Positions 51,831 to 62,868 of a DNA stretch of 64,000 nucleotides are shown here, piece by piece. The notes beneath the pieces were generated by a model that did no database searches, had not been told where the DNA came from, and worked only from the letters and a program-made list of their open reading frames with translations. Positions within the stretch are counted from its first letter, which is position 1. Every line of letters starts with the position of its first letter. Position numbers and translations under genes: made by a program. The stretch comes from Ceriagrion tenellum (Eukaryota > Arthropoda > Insecta > Odonata > Coenagrionidae): positions 16,858,965-16,922,964 of the forward strand of contig OY720642.1 of NCBI GenBank assembly GCA_963169105.1, given 5' to 3'.

Positions 51831-52540
51831 CGGCGCAGTGGCTAAAGGTAGGCGCCGCAGGCCCACGGGACACTCTTCCCTCCCCCAAATCTCCCCACAT
51901 TCTCTCCTTCCCCCAGTTATGGGGGTGGAGGAGGAAGAAGGGGATCGCCTTCTAACCCCTGCCCCCCCACCAGCTGGGATTCCCTGGCAGGGGTTTGGCG
52001 GTCAGTCTTGTTGGGTTTGCGAAAGCGTGAGGGATTTTCCCCGGCGGATGAGCACTAAGGGCACAGGGCACTGACCTAATTGAAACGGTTAAGAAGGGTT
52101 TATGGCGGAAGGGTTACAAAACAAAATGGGAAAAGTGGTCATGGCGCAGATAAAGAGTTTGAAGACACAATGGTGACTACTGGTGCACAGGGATGGAGGT
52201 CTCTTCCAGCAAAGGAGGGGAGATGGGAAAAACCGTGACCCTTTGTAAACTGTTAGTCTGATATGCATCAGCCAAGGAGGAGGACAAGGGTGCCCAATAG
52301 ACTACTGGCCGGGCTCTCATACAGTGATGGGAAAACAAAAATTCCCATCCCCTATTCTTCTCTCCTTGTCTTTTGCTTTGCTTGAAGTCTTTTACAAATA
52401 TTCCATCTGCATGTATATACTTAGAGGACTGTAACCTCTGCATTTCCCATGGTGATCCTTACAGTAGGGTGCGATCTTGACAGTGAGGGACGGGGAGCTG
52501 GGTTGGGGGGGGGGAGGTGGCGGCGCAGTGGCTTATGGTA
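51831..52540 (+). repeat. Two copies of a GGCGCAGTGGCT motif flanking a GC-rich block
   Basis: ggcgcagtggctaaaggtag with gcgccgca (about 51833-51860) recurs as ggcgcagtggcttatggtag with gcgccgca (about 52523-52550). Each is followed by c/t-rich sequence and a gggacac or ggacac word. The motif resembles a tRNA/SINE A box region (tggcnnagtgg). Block identity unknown. Confidence 0.4.
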
Positions 52541-52989
52541 GGCGCCGCATTTCCATTGGACACATGCTGGGACACTGTGCATGTAAGCTGTTCAGATATC
52601 AGAGAGTTTCATATTTCTGGTGATTTCAAGATTAATCTGCTGGCATACCATAAGGATTTCCATCGTTTACGCTGTTGCTGTGCGAGTACGTGAAGGGATA
52701 TTCGTATATTCGTCAACGATTCCTTGAGATCAACCCGAGCGAGCTGTTGTACATCCCCTCCATACCGTTTGAGAGATTGTATTTTTCTGTACAGAACACA
52801 GTATAACCTACAACTCCTCCTTAGACTACAATTTTTTGCCATTAATTGCATTAAAAAATGGTGTTTTTTTCCACTTTCTTCTATTGTTACCAAACATGAT
52901 GAAACACCTTGACTAACACCCCAAACTGTACCAAAAGTGGAATACATGACATGACGGCAGGTCATTCTGAAAATTTAATGTGCACTTTT

Positions 52990-53215
52990 AAAATTCCTCT
53001 GAACGAAAGCCGGAACCATAGTGGGGAAGGTGGGAACAAAACTTTTTCTAGTCCGAACCGAAATCGGAACGGTTCCTCTTTCGTTCCAATGGGTTTTCGT
53101 TCCACTTTCATTCCGAGATTTTCGTTCCTACTTTCGGTTAGGTTCCGCAAACCGAAACTATATCTGAACCCACTCTGAACAGTTCCGGAACCATGACTTT
53201 AGTTTCGTGTAACAT
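52990..53215. repeat. Degenerate GGAAC/GTTCC-rich repeat
   Basis: Words such as ggaacggttcc, ttcgttcc, gttccg recur every 10-25 bp on alternating strands, forming many small hairpins. No coding sense; unclassified. Confidence 0.4.
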
Positions 53216-53622
53216 CCCTGGTCAGAACCCATTTGTAGATCAGCATTAAAACTTAAGGCTGAGCAAATGTGAAGGTCCAAAGAACACCGATTGCAGTTTC
53301 ACAATTTGCTCTGCTGAGTAATTCTATGTTGGCTGTAGTTTGTACTCTTGTGTATTGCCCACGAACAAATACATCTCTTTGTTACCACCTTTTCTTTACC
53401 AGCCAAGCTGGCAGTAAGACATGTTTGAACCTGTTCCTCCTGAATGTCACATTTTAATTATGTTTTAAGTAATGTTTTTAAATTGATTCCAAGTGTTGTC
53501 ACTGCTGGAATTAATGCAATTGAATGTGTGTTCATAGTGTGGCTGGAATGCATCCTATATCAAATGAAATTTATATGTTTCAGACTTAACTGAAGGAATT
53601 TGAGGCTTAAACACCAGACTTA
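53216..53622. other. Nothing recognised
   Basis: Intergenic stretch between the GTTCC-rich repeat and the Harbinger element. Confidence 0.4.
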
Positions 53623-54747
53623 GGGCCGGTTGCACCACATCAGGTTACACCTTCGGTTAGGGTTAGGGTCAAAGCTAAACTACGAAATCTGTTGCACCAC
53701 TTCTGGTTACTCTGTAGCCTCCGGCTGACGAATTTGAAACCGTAACCTCTAGATTCACCTAGGGCTATCATAGTGGCCGGCGGTCACGCGCAATGCAATT
53801 TTAGGAAACAATGCATTGTGGGAATGTAAACATTAGTGAATAAACAACATGGACGTTGGTGATATGTACTTGGATGCCGAATTAAATAATTCTGATGAGG
53901 ATATGTATATATATTGCTTGGGGATCGTGCGGAATCCAAAAAAATGCGACCAAGAGCCAAGCATTTGGAAATGTGGAGTGAAGAGGAGTTTTATGTGAGA
54001 TTTCGTCTCCGTAAAGAGTCTGTTTTGATTATGTTAGCCATGATGGAGCAGAAATTGGAGCACTTAACCAATCGGTAAGTGCTATATTTTAGAAAAAATT
54101 ATTGAAGAATTTGAAGAATTGAAAATTTTAGAAGAATTTTATTCTTTTAAATAGAGAGAAAAACAATCCAAATTTTATATGCAGCCGCTGGTATAGTGTA
54201 ATGGCTTATTCCTAAACACATTCACAACATAATTATATATCAATCAATCAATTATCAATCGCCCAAGTTTAGCCAGCTGAATGTAAGTAGTGACTAGTTT
54301 CACATTCGATCACTTTCGCGAAGGAGCACGACGTGGTTTCAATCCAAGATCATCCTCAGAGTTCAGAGGTAATATAAACGACGATACGTAACTAAGTAAA
54401 CATCAATAATAAACAATTTTATGCCACGCTATTCAGTAGTGAACAGAAATAATGCCATATCACCTTGTTAATACCAAAAGCACAGTGAAACGATAAGTTT
54501 TCTGTAATCCAAATCAGTCCAGCCGTGAGAACCAATGAGATCCAACGGAATACACTTCCGGCGGAAGATTTTTAAGAATGTGGTATGAAAATATTGGCAG
54601 GCAAATCATCGTTCTTCGACTGAACGTAGCCTCTAGTTCCGTGACTACCGGTCATTGCTCACTTGTGCAACGGATGGCGCAAGTGACTGCCGGCTAAGAC
54701 GTGGCCAGGCAACCAGAATCTTTAATCGGAGATGGTGCAACCGGCCC
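53623..54747 (+). mobile_element. PIF/Harbinger element, internally deleted, TTA target duplication
   Basis: Begins gggccggttgcaccacatca and ends with the inverse tggtgcaaccggccc; exact TTA flanks (53620-53622 and 54748-54750). A second inverted copy of the word gttgcacca lies inside the left end (53690). 1125 bp is too short for a transposase plus the Myb-like protein of this superfamily; only a first exon survives (53849-54074). Confidence 0.92.
53849..54074 (+). pseudogene. Harbinger transposase N-terminal exon remnant
   Basis: ATG at 53849 starts MDVGDMYLDAELNNSDEDMY. A frameshift near 53905 leads into DRAESKKMRPRAKHLEMW, then EEFYVRFRLRKESVLIML and KLEHLTNR at a consensus donor gtaagt (54075). 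F..RFRL.K..V..LL and the L-HLTNR ending are hallmarks of HARBI1-type nucleases. The downstream exon with the DDE residues is absent. Confidence 0.8.
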
Positions 54748-56302
54748 TTAATAGTGTTCAGTCAAACTTGAGATAAGAGTTGATTAGGTGGTAACTGAAA
54801 CTTTTCAGGTGCGGTGCCTGTCTTATTTTTTTTTTTGTAAAATGTTTTGGGGAAAGTGGAAGAGCCGTTCTCTCTTTTTGAGAATTAACTGCATGCCATA
54901 AAAGTGCCAGGAAATGTAACAGTTCCAAGTATTACTTTTTGCTATATACCTATTGTTTTAGAAAAACTATTTTCTCTTTATGAAGAATTTATTGCAGTTA
55001 GGCGGACATATAATATTTTTTAAAGTCATGCATGGTCACTACTTTTTTTCCAGCCACAATTTCGTTTGTAATAATAAATGCCGGTCAATAACTATGGTGT
55101 TGGCAGAGTTCCTGAGCTGACGTGTCTTTCACTTGCTGAAACGCTGTACACTTGTTCACTGCACTGCGGTTATTGACTATGTGTATCAGATGGACAGGTG
55201 CACACCGAGAGACCTACCTGGAAGGTTTTCTAAGTAAATAAGATCTCGTGCGTCACTGTGCCGAACAGTGGTTTGGACTCCCAGGAAAGCTGGCCAAATT
55301 AAGAAAAAAAAGTTCTACATTCTGTGTTTTGAATGGTTGGTTGGTGAGATAGTGTCTCTAGGAGCCTGAAAATGAGACACTTAAGTTGACAGGTGCACAG
55401 TGCACACCTGCTCGTCTAATGCACTGTGAAGGTGAAAGCCTAGCAGGTAGCCATTGTCCAGTGACTGAGTGCAGCGAACCATATCAACTTTGCAGCAGTG
55501 TGGAGAACATTGTATATTTGTGATTTCAATTTTTGAAAATGGAATAACCTCAGAATAAGTAGTTTTGTTTATTTTAAATGAACATTGAGAATTCAGTGGA
55601 CCAGTCCAATATTTGGAGTAATTTAGTTGAATTATAATCCATACATTTTTTTCATTCATGAAAAAAGATATTTGTTCTTGATTGTTCAGAAACGTTATCC
55701 TTCATATCTTGTAGTGTATGTTGTTATCTTTCAAATGGTGCAGGGATTGTGTCAAGGTGATATATTTCATTAATTATTAGTGAAAAACTGGGAGACATTT
55801 TCTACGCTGTAGTAAAAACGACTCCCTGCTCGATTTATCTTTTACTACGTATACTTTTATAAATGTTTGCTAAATAACAATTGAGAAAAATACTTTATTA
55901 ATGACTGATCATTTATTTGTTAAAATAAGGCCAGAATTGGTATATTTTTGTAGATTTTCCATTAAATTCAAAGATATAATTTCTCTAATCAAAGGCCAAG
56001 CTACTTTTTCTATTTTGAAGCCATATTTGTCTGGGGCCATTCCACGTCAATTCAACAAACAATTGTCCCATAGGGTCTCAAAACTTGTTCAAACTTGGTG
56101 TATGGATTGCATGTGACCTCAAACGAAATAACCTGAAACCCTTTTGAAAAAAAATAGCATGATTTATGCGTATATAAATTTCTTCACATTTTTTTTCAAA
56201 AAAACATGTACCTCGTGATAAAGCTTATTCTCATTTAAAATTGATTGAATTTACTATTTTTGTATAATTTTACTTACGTAGGTATGTGCAAGGGTTTTAA
56301 GA
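54748..56302. other. Intergenic, nothing recognised
   Basis: Only short motif-free ORFs, and a small palindrome around 55388-55411 (caggtgcacagtgcacacctg). Confidence 0.45.
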
Positions 56303-57083
56303 GGGGCCATAATTTCGTCCCCCAATTAAATTTTCAATTAACTATTTATTTGAAGTCAGGGACATTTAAAGAAAGCCAAATAACTCCCCAAAACTAAATG
56401 TATTTATAGTAGAATACCTAAAACATCATTTAGATTATTTTAGAGAAAAAATGATAAAGTACTAATTCAAACAAAAATCACAAAGTTCTTTACTTTTGGT
56501 GACGATGCACAGTTTGTGACACCATTTGATACATGCCGTGCATTTAACACTTTTTGCTCCAAGTTTGACTTCAGAAAAACGTTTTCCACCCACATAACAT
56601 GGCTCATCATTTTCGTCGGAACTGTTCGTCATCTATTGGTATAAGAGGAACTTCAGTCTCATGGTCAATTGAACTTTAGTCGCGATTCTTCCTTGATTTC
56701 TTATTGGGGAGTTTTGTGACATTTTAGTCTGGTCTTTGAAGTTACAGTTGAGTTGTTTCTTAGCTTTTAATTTTGGAGCTTCATTCTTCTGACATTCCTT
56801 TTGTTGCTGTTTTTTCTCTTGTGGGATAAATTTTGTGATCTTGCTTTTTCACTTTGCTGGTAACCTCTCTGGTAGATTCGTGCTGGACCACGGTTATGCC
56901 AGTTTCGTCCACGTTAAAAATACGAGATGGATAAAATACCATATGGAATTTTTAATGGAAAATAAGGAGGAATGTACGTAACAAGGAAAGGGGGATGGAG
57001 TTTAGAATCCTATTAATCACGGGGCCCTAAATCCGTCCCGGGGACGAACTTTGGAAACCTTGAGGGGGACGAAATTAGGACTC
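56303..57083 (-). mobile_element. pogo-like DNA transposon remnant (minus strand)
   Basis: The left end ggggccataatttcgtccccc (56303-56323) is inverted at 57063-57083 (14 bp exact: taatttcgtccccc). Between them, on the minus strand, 56945-56830 reads PSRIFNVDETGITVV then REVTSKVKKQ, the first catalytic Asp block of jerky/Tigger-like transposases. 56600-56480 reads NSSDENDEPCYVGGKRF then KCTACIKWCHKLC, a Cys/His C-terminal finger seen in the same group. The intervening catalytic core is deleted and the middle is frameshifted. Confidence 0.6.
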
Positions 57084-57448
57084 GAGCTATGAAAAAATGA
57101 CGGCTGGCCCTAACTAAACGGCGAAACGTATGGGTCCCGGATAAATTGAGCATAAAAACAATATTCTAGTCTACAAATAGCAGTGATGCTTGAAATGAAA
57201 TGAAAAAATGTCTTGCCTTGATGCACCAGAATAGCGTTCAGAAGTTGAATGAAAATAACCAGCATCTCCTCATAATAGAATTGAAAAATACTCAGCAAAA
57301 ACACAACCTGTCACAACTACTTCAATGCCAACAGTTAACTACGTGGTACTGAAGTTCATGAGTTTGTCAAGAGGTATCAACATGGTATCAAAACCATCCA
57401 CGCTATATATCAGGGGGGCGAGTTTATGTGACGGGACGGATTTCGGCC
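57021..57448. repeat. Imperfect inverted repeat pair around GGATTT/CCGTCCC
   Basis: ggccctaaatccgtccc (57023-57039) and gggacggatttcggcc (57433-57448) are inverse of one another with one gap. They overlap the right end of the pogo-like remnant and may mark a related non-autonomous copy. Confidence 0.4.
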
Positions 57449-60400
57449 ACTTTACCTTAATCGTATTATTCAGTGTTGTTTTTCATCATGAATGTTATTT
57501 TAGCTGAGTTATCCAATCACTAATAATCTTTAATCTTCTTTAATATGCGCTCCCCAGTTGGTCATCAGTCGGGTCTCGCTGTGATTGGGTGGTGGAGGCA
57601 GGTGACACTTTGAATTCCGCGACGTTTTCCGGATCGAAAAGGAATATTTTTATGTTCCACTTTATGTTCTTTAATAAATTGTGATGAAGAGTACGAGGTA
57701 ATTTATTTTCACTTCACAATTGTTAACTACTCCGGCACAGTAAAATAAAAATTTCAACACCACGCTTTGCAAGAAGTTTATTATACAGTGAGTTAAATCA
57801 ACATATATGGCACATTTACCATGTTAACATGAAACAGTATATTATTTGACTTACTAAGCCAATATACAATCAAATATTGACAGAGTCACTCCTTACATAC
57901 CACATAGATTTGTTTTGCGTATATTTTGGATGACCTTAATAAGAATCGGGAATATTCCTCAATCCTCGTTAGGTATCGCGGTCATGTAAAATATATATTC
58001 ATATCCAACTGCCCAAGGACATACATAATTTATCAAAAGAATAGTCATTATGATTAAAACTCTGTTAAGTGTGATATGTATTCTTTGATATGTTTACATT
58101 TAGGCCCGTGTACAGTGCGGCCCGATTAGAATAAAGTAAGGCCATTTAACGACAAGAATCACATTAAAGAGTAAGAAGGCAAAATTTGCCCCGCTTGGAC
58201 GACAAACAAATCCTCTACCAAGTTGTCTACGAGGTTCTCTCCCGACGGCAAACGAGCGTCTTGATTGGTTGAATCCTCATCGCTATCCTTTCCATATTTT
58301 TCTAATCCTCTTTTTCATAACATCTTTATCCTTAGTCCGTTCATATCTTAATCATACAGCAAAGTGCTCACAAAAATATTATCCAATGACAGGTATTTGT
58401 AAATATAAAAAATAGGTGTGATTAAATATAATACAATCTCATGCTGTGATATATATGTCGGGCTTACGCCCGATGATATGTTTAATTTGCATCTGAGCGT
58501 CTGAATAGAGAGAAATGCGCTCTCCATTTCATGTTGCAAACATTTCTCTCGCAATGATATGTCGCGTTATTTTCGAGGTCGACCCAATCATCACAGTGTC
58601 CTGCGCATTTTACGTGTGTTTGCGTGCATATATTTTTTATGTTGAAATATACTTTTCGAAGCATTCTGTGCGAACGCCGACTTTTTATCGACGCGTCACC
58701 TGCATATTCAATTCATCACACCTTTTTCTTTATAAATTTAACGGAATCGTTTCCTTAAAGAGGCGTGTTAACTCCCGCAAAATTATCATTTTGTTGCAAT
58801 CACTGGAGCGTTTTGCTCAACTCAGGGCAAATTTCCATCAAAGAATATTGGCGTATTCTATTCCGATAAAAAAATACAATGAAATTTATTCTGAATCCTG
58901 CCCCATCGAACGCGACAAAGCAACCCAAAAGAGCGTTTATCGCCTCTCGAGTTGAGAAGTATGTACTTACGATAATCTTCCAGCGATGAACGGACTGTGG
59001 CTCCCCCTAGTCATTTATTTCCCAGTCTCATCGTCTCAACTACTCGGTACTTATCGAATCCTTTCCCCGACAAATGGCGCGCCGTTTTTTCGGACGCGGT
59101 TGTTTCTTATCCACCGAAGACAAACAAGGTGGGACAAACGAGGGTGTAAATTTAGAAAGTAGTACTTTTAACCTCCATTTAAAATGACGATCAGTTTACA
59201 GCAGGGATTATCTCATACGAGAAAGGTTTGGATAAGTGATGGCAATGCCTCGACTCCATTACAAACAATCTCCCTCGGTATCATTCACTCCCACGAGGTA
59301 CATGTGTGCGCCCGAGCTACGTCCCACCAACGTTACTCATTCGCGTCGTGACGTAGCGATTTCAGTTCAAAATGAAATTGACGAAAAACACGAACAGAAA
59401 AGTACTCGACTTCCCACCTGATGATGAAGTAGAAGCACGTTTAATCACCATTTCAATTACGCTATATCCACCACCAACTCACGACCTCGTCATATACGCA
59501 GCTATAGCGACACCATGAGAGGGGGGTTGAGAAATTCCCACGCCACCTTACCCTTTTCAGCACTAAGCTTGTCTCGCGGATCAACTGTTTTCCCATTTTT
59601 CCATCTTGCCGGGATATTGCCTTACTTGCATACCCAGAACATAAAACATTACCTTGTGGGCTAATGACCAGTGAGTTAGCCCAAGTCAAATGATATACCT
59701 ACCACTGTCGGCGCTATCGAACAGTTCCGTTACTATGTAGAATTGTACCTGGAGGGAGCTAACATGGTGGGAATGTTAGTAGTGGAAACGAGGCATAAGA
59801 ACTTGTGAGTCATGGTTTAATTTTTTCTTATAGGTTACTCTTTCTCTTACGGGAATGAAAATAATTGCTAGCAGCATGAATTTCCAGAAGAACGGGCGAT
59901 GGGAAAGGATCAAAGGGAATTGAGACGGTTATTATATCGTACGTTATCATAGTGGAAGAAAAATTACTTTTGTATTTTTTTAACGCTCACATTGAAATTT
60001 TCATTACGATCGGCTCCCCCTTATCTGGCCCTGCGCTCTGTGACGAGCTCGACGGAAGAAAATGGCGGAGGCTAGTGGTGTCCATCTTGTTTACTTATAG
60101 GTACTTGTTTACTCTCCATTGAGGTAAAGATGGAGGGAGCTAGTCGTCAAAGAATGCACCTACGTCCGCCACATTGGAAAGGCCCGTTCCCTCTCACGTA
60201 TACTCTTTGATATGCTAATATGGAACAGTGTAGGCGTGGTGCGCGCAAAACTGCTTTCGGCTGTCTCGGCGTATGCAAATTGAATTTAATTATCAAGCTC
60301 GTATGAGTTACACGCAATTTAACTCGGAAACGTGTTTAAAAAAAGAATGCGTCTCTTTTAAGCTAACATAGACGCTTAATATTTGAAAATCTAAATGCGA

Positions 60401-60895
60401 AATAATTTATCTGCATTTGCAAGTGTTATTCTAATGGAAACGATATAAATGAAACCCTTGCATAAGCAAGGAAAGAAAAGCAACTTAAGTAATTAAGTAT
60501 TTGAGTACCTGTACGGCGCAAATCCCTGAGATAAACAAAAAATAATCGCTCATTGAAAGGTTATTAGTGGATGTACTATTTTTTTTCTTCGCGAAGGCAA
60601 AAGCAACAAAAAAATGTTTGCACAGCCTTTGAAGCCGATGGGCGCATTAAACAATGTTGGCATTTAGAGAACGAGATTTTACCCTTAAGTACACTTGCAT
60701 ACTTGCTAAACGGGCAGTGCCAATATGGCGGACGTGCCCACTTAATAAGTTCATGAATCATCAACCACACGCCCGCCTCCTCTCTTCAGGAGCGCACATC
60801 ATTCTTCACCAAGTCTCCCTTCTTCTTCCACGCGCAAGTTCACACGAGCTGCAGGGCGCCTCCTCTCCACTCCCTCCCGCCAGATGGCGCGTTAA
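57449..60895. other. Intergenic, no gene recognised
   Basis: The longest open frame (58515-58955, 146 codons) has no motif. From about 59000 on, the sequence is richer in CG dinucleotides than the PIWI introns. Conserved-looking words such as aaaatggcgg (60060) and ccaatatggcggac (60720) resemble YY1/Pho sites. Small palindrome tcgggcttacgcccga at about 58457-58472. Confidence 0.35.
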
Positions 60896-61033
60896 TTACT
60901 TTCGGATGCGGCCGAAGGAGCCGGCCTTACCCGTGATCCTCTTCTCGCCCGCAGTGTGGCGCACCGCCTCCTTGACGCGCTCCTCCGCCACGGGCCCGAT
61001 GCACGTCAGCGAGTCCTTGAAGTAGGAGCAGAC
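60896..61033 (-). CDS. Terminal coding exon of an unidentified minus-strand gene
   Basis: On the minus strand a good acceptor (gattcgtttcgcag, ending at 61034) leads into 45 codons and TAA (60896-60898). The peptide begins VCSYFKDSLTCIGPVAEER, continues VKEAVRHTAGEKRITGKAG and ends SFGRIRK. The exon is strongly GC-rich with C or G at most third positions, unlike all surrounding sequence, which is the mark of a real, well-used gene. The product end is basic with a helical E/K/R-rich middle and two cysteines nine residues apart. I do not recognise the family. Upstream exons must lie right of 61033; none was identified to 64000, so the gene probably continues beyond the window. Confidence 0.65.
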   Translation of the reverse strand, partial: VCSYFKDSLTCIGPVAEERVKEAVRHTAGEKRITGKAGSFGRIRK

Positions 61034-61089
61034 CTGCGAAACGAATCAAGGAATGAATCTACTTATTGCCCTGCAAGCCACCACAAGGG

Positions 61090-61730
61090 ATAACTTCAGA
61101 TATATCGTGGGGAACACACATCCAAAACATATGCGGCACAGCATTAAATAAACTAGGTTTTGTTAAATGTATAATAGGAAGGTCCTCGGATGAAAAAGTA
61201 AAAGAGAGATGCTACTTCGCTATGGTTAGGCCACACCTTGAATACGCCGCGAGCATTTGGGCCCCTGGTCATAAAGATTTAACCACAAAAATTTACAAAA
61301 TACAAGGAAAAGCAGCACGCTTCGTTAAAAACTGCGACGAACGAACATTAGTGTTACACAACAGTTAAAGGGATTAAGGCGGAAGCCTCTAGAGAATCGG
61401 AGGCTGCACGCTAGGCTTAGGCTGCTTGAGATATTAAGAGCTGGTGTGTTTCAGAGCGACATAGAGAATATTATCATGACGCCTCACTACATTTCTAGGT
61501 CTGACAGATGCGATAAAATAAGAGAGATACACTGCCGAACAGATAAGTACAAAATTCGCTCTTTCCGCACAAAATAAGTGACCACAATAAAAACTGAGCT
61601 CCTAAATACACTCCCATAGGACATGTCACCATTTCACCTCCAAAAATGTTACATCTTTACACGGCTGGTGACCTACCACCCCCTGCCACACGCCCATAGG
61701 GCAGCTCGCGGGGTAGTATGTAGATGTAGA
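61090..61730 (+). mobile_element. CR1/Jockey-type LINE fragment, copy 2
   Basis: 5'-truncated copy of the element at 11837-13128. The first frame reads ITSDISWGTHIQNICGTALN then LGFVKCIIGRSSDEK, VRPHLEYAASIWAPGHK and KAARFVKNC, stop at 61368. A second frame (about 61390-61577) gives the end of ORF2: RRLHARLRLLEILRAGVFQ then HYISRSDRCDKIREI and IRSFRTK, stop. Tail tatgtagatgtagaag. It lies within 60 bp upstream (in gene sense) of the minus-strand exon acceptor, i.e. in that gene's intron, in opposite orientation. Confidence 0.88.
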
Positions 61731-62183
61731 AGGGTGTTTGGCAGGGGAATGCTGGGTTAATGAAAGGACGGTAGGGGTGAAAGAGAGAAAGAGATGGCTG
61801 ACATGCGCTGACCCTTTGACCGTGCTCCAATTCAGGTTAATCCCCTTAGCAGATACTATGGCCGTTTCCGAACTTGGCAAATCGAGGAATCTTCCCTTGG
61901 AACCTAGAGCTCATTGGGCGGATGTGACGTCAAATTCACGTGACCTCAGGCGCCATATTGTCTAGATACATGGTAAAGAAACCGAGTAAATGAAAAAGCA
62001 GTCTTCTTATGTATGCTTACTATGTATTAAGTTGGAATTCGGGGTGTGATAACATGGGCTTGTATGGAAAATAGAAGTGAAGAAACTTTCAAATGGATAC
62101 TATATTATCATTACTATACGTATATTTGTGTGATTATTTATTAATTTTTTTGCGGAAAAATGATGAATTCGCAATATTTACCC
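61731..62183. other. Intronic or intergenic, motif cluster only
   Basis: Apart from the motif cluster at 61909-61960 nothing is recognised. Confidence 0.4.
61909..61960. promoter_or_regulatory. Cluster of regulator-like motifs: GC box, CRE, E-box, YY1-like
   Basis: gggcgg (about 61917), the perfect palindrome tgacgtca (61925-61932, CRE/ATF type), cacgtg (61937-61942, E-box) and cgccatattg (61951-61960, inverse of caatatggcg, YY1/Pho-like) lie within 50 bp. Only motif matches; could be a promoter or enhancer, or part of a repeat. Confidence 0.3.
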
Positions 62184-62868
62184 ATGTAGCACCAACGGTT
62201 GGGCCAGCGTTGGGGAACTGTTACGGACAACGGTTGGTCAACCGTTATTCATGGCCGTTTTGCAAACCGTTATCCAACTGTGATGGCCCAACGGTTCCCC
62301 AACCGTTGGCTCAACAGTCTTCCCCCACCATTTACCAACAATTATACAACCATTTTTTCTATTAATTTGTATTGCCATTAGGCATAATATTGGTTGGTAT
62401 ATGTAAGTGCCGAACTAATTACCTTCCCCTTTCTCTAAGCCACCCACCTACTTTGTGATAACTCGATTCCGCCATTACGGTCGGCACGCTATAGGTCTCA
62501 CTCAGGCACACGTTCCTGGGGGTCAAGTTTGATTCACATTAGAACTAGGTAATTTAAAACTCGAAGGTAATGCTATTCCTAGAAATTGACTGTTAAGGCG
62601 AAGATGATGCAAAAAGCCACGATTTCGATTCGCCTTCGCCAATGAGTGTTCTCGACCATGCCTCCTCCATTTTTTAACCTCAATGAAAACTGCCGATCCA
62701 CCACCTACTTGGTGATAGCTAGATATCTCGATGACAACTCGATGTCTCGATCGCGTTTCCTCCTTTCGATTGTGACTTCCACTATCTCCCAACGTTGGCC
62801 CAACGGATAAGAAATAACCGTGAAAATGGCACCGTTTCCCAACGTTGGCCCAACCGTCTGTGCTACAT
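62184..62868. mobile_element. MITE with ACGGTTGGGCCAACGTT-type ends, 685 bp
   Basis: Left end atgtagcaccaacggttggg then ccagcgttgggg; right end is the inverse (cccaacgttggcccaaccgt then ctgtgctacat). Inside both ends are further aacggttgg/ccaaccgtt words in both orientations, giving a multi-hairpin terminus. ccacctactt.gtgata occurs twice inside (about 62444 and 62701). No transposase. Target duplication unclear. Confidence 0.8.

Noticed and set aside
53650..53672. ggttagggttagggtc resembles vertebrate telomere repeat
   Set aside because: Only two units, inside the left part of the Harbinger element; arthropod telomeres are normally TTAGG. Coincidental.
58515..58955. 146-codon ORF on + strand
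   Set aside because: No motif, no codon bias, no splice context; an overlapping ORF exists on the other strand.
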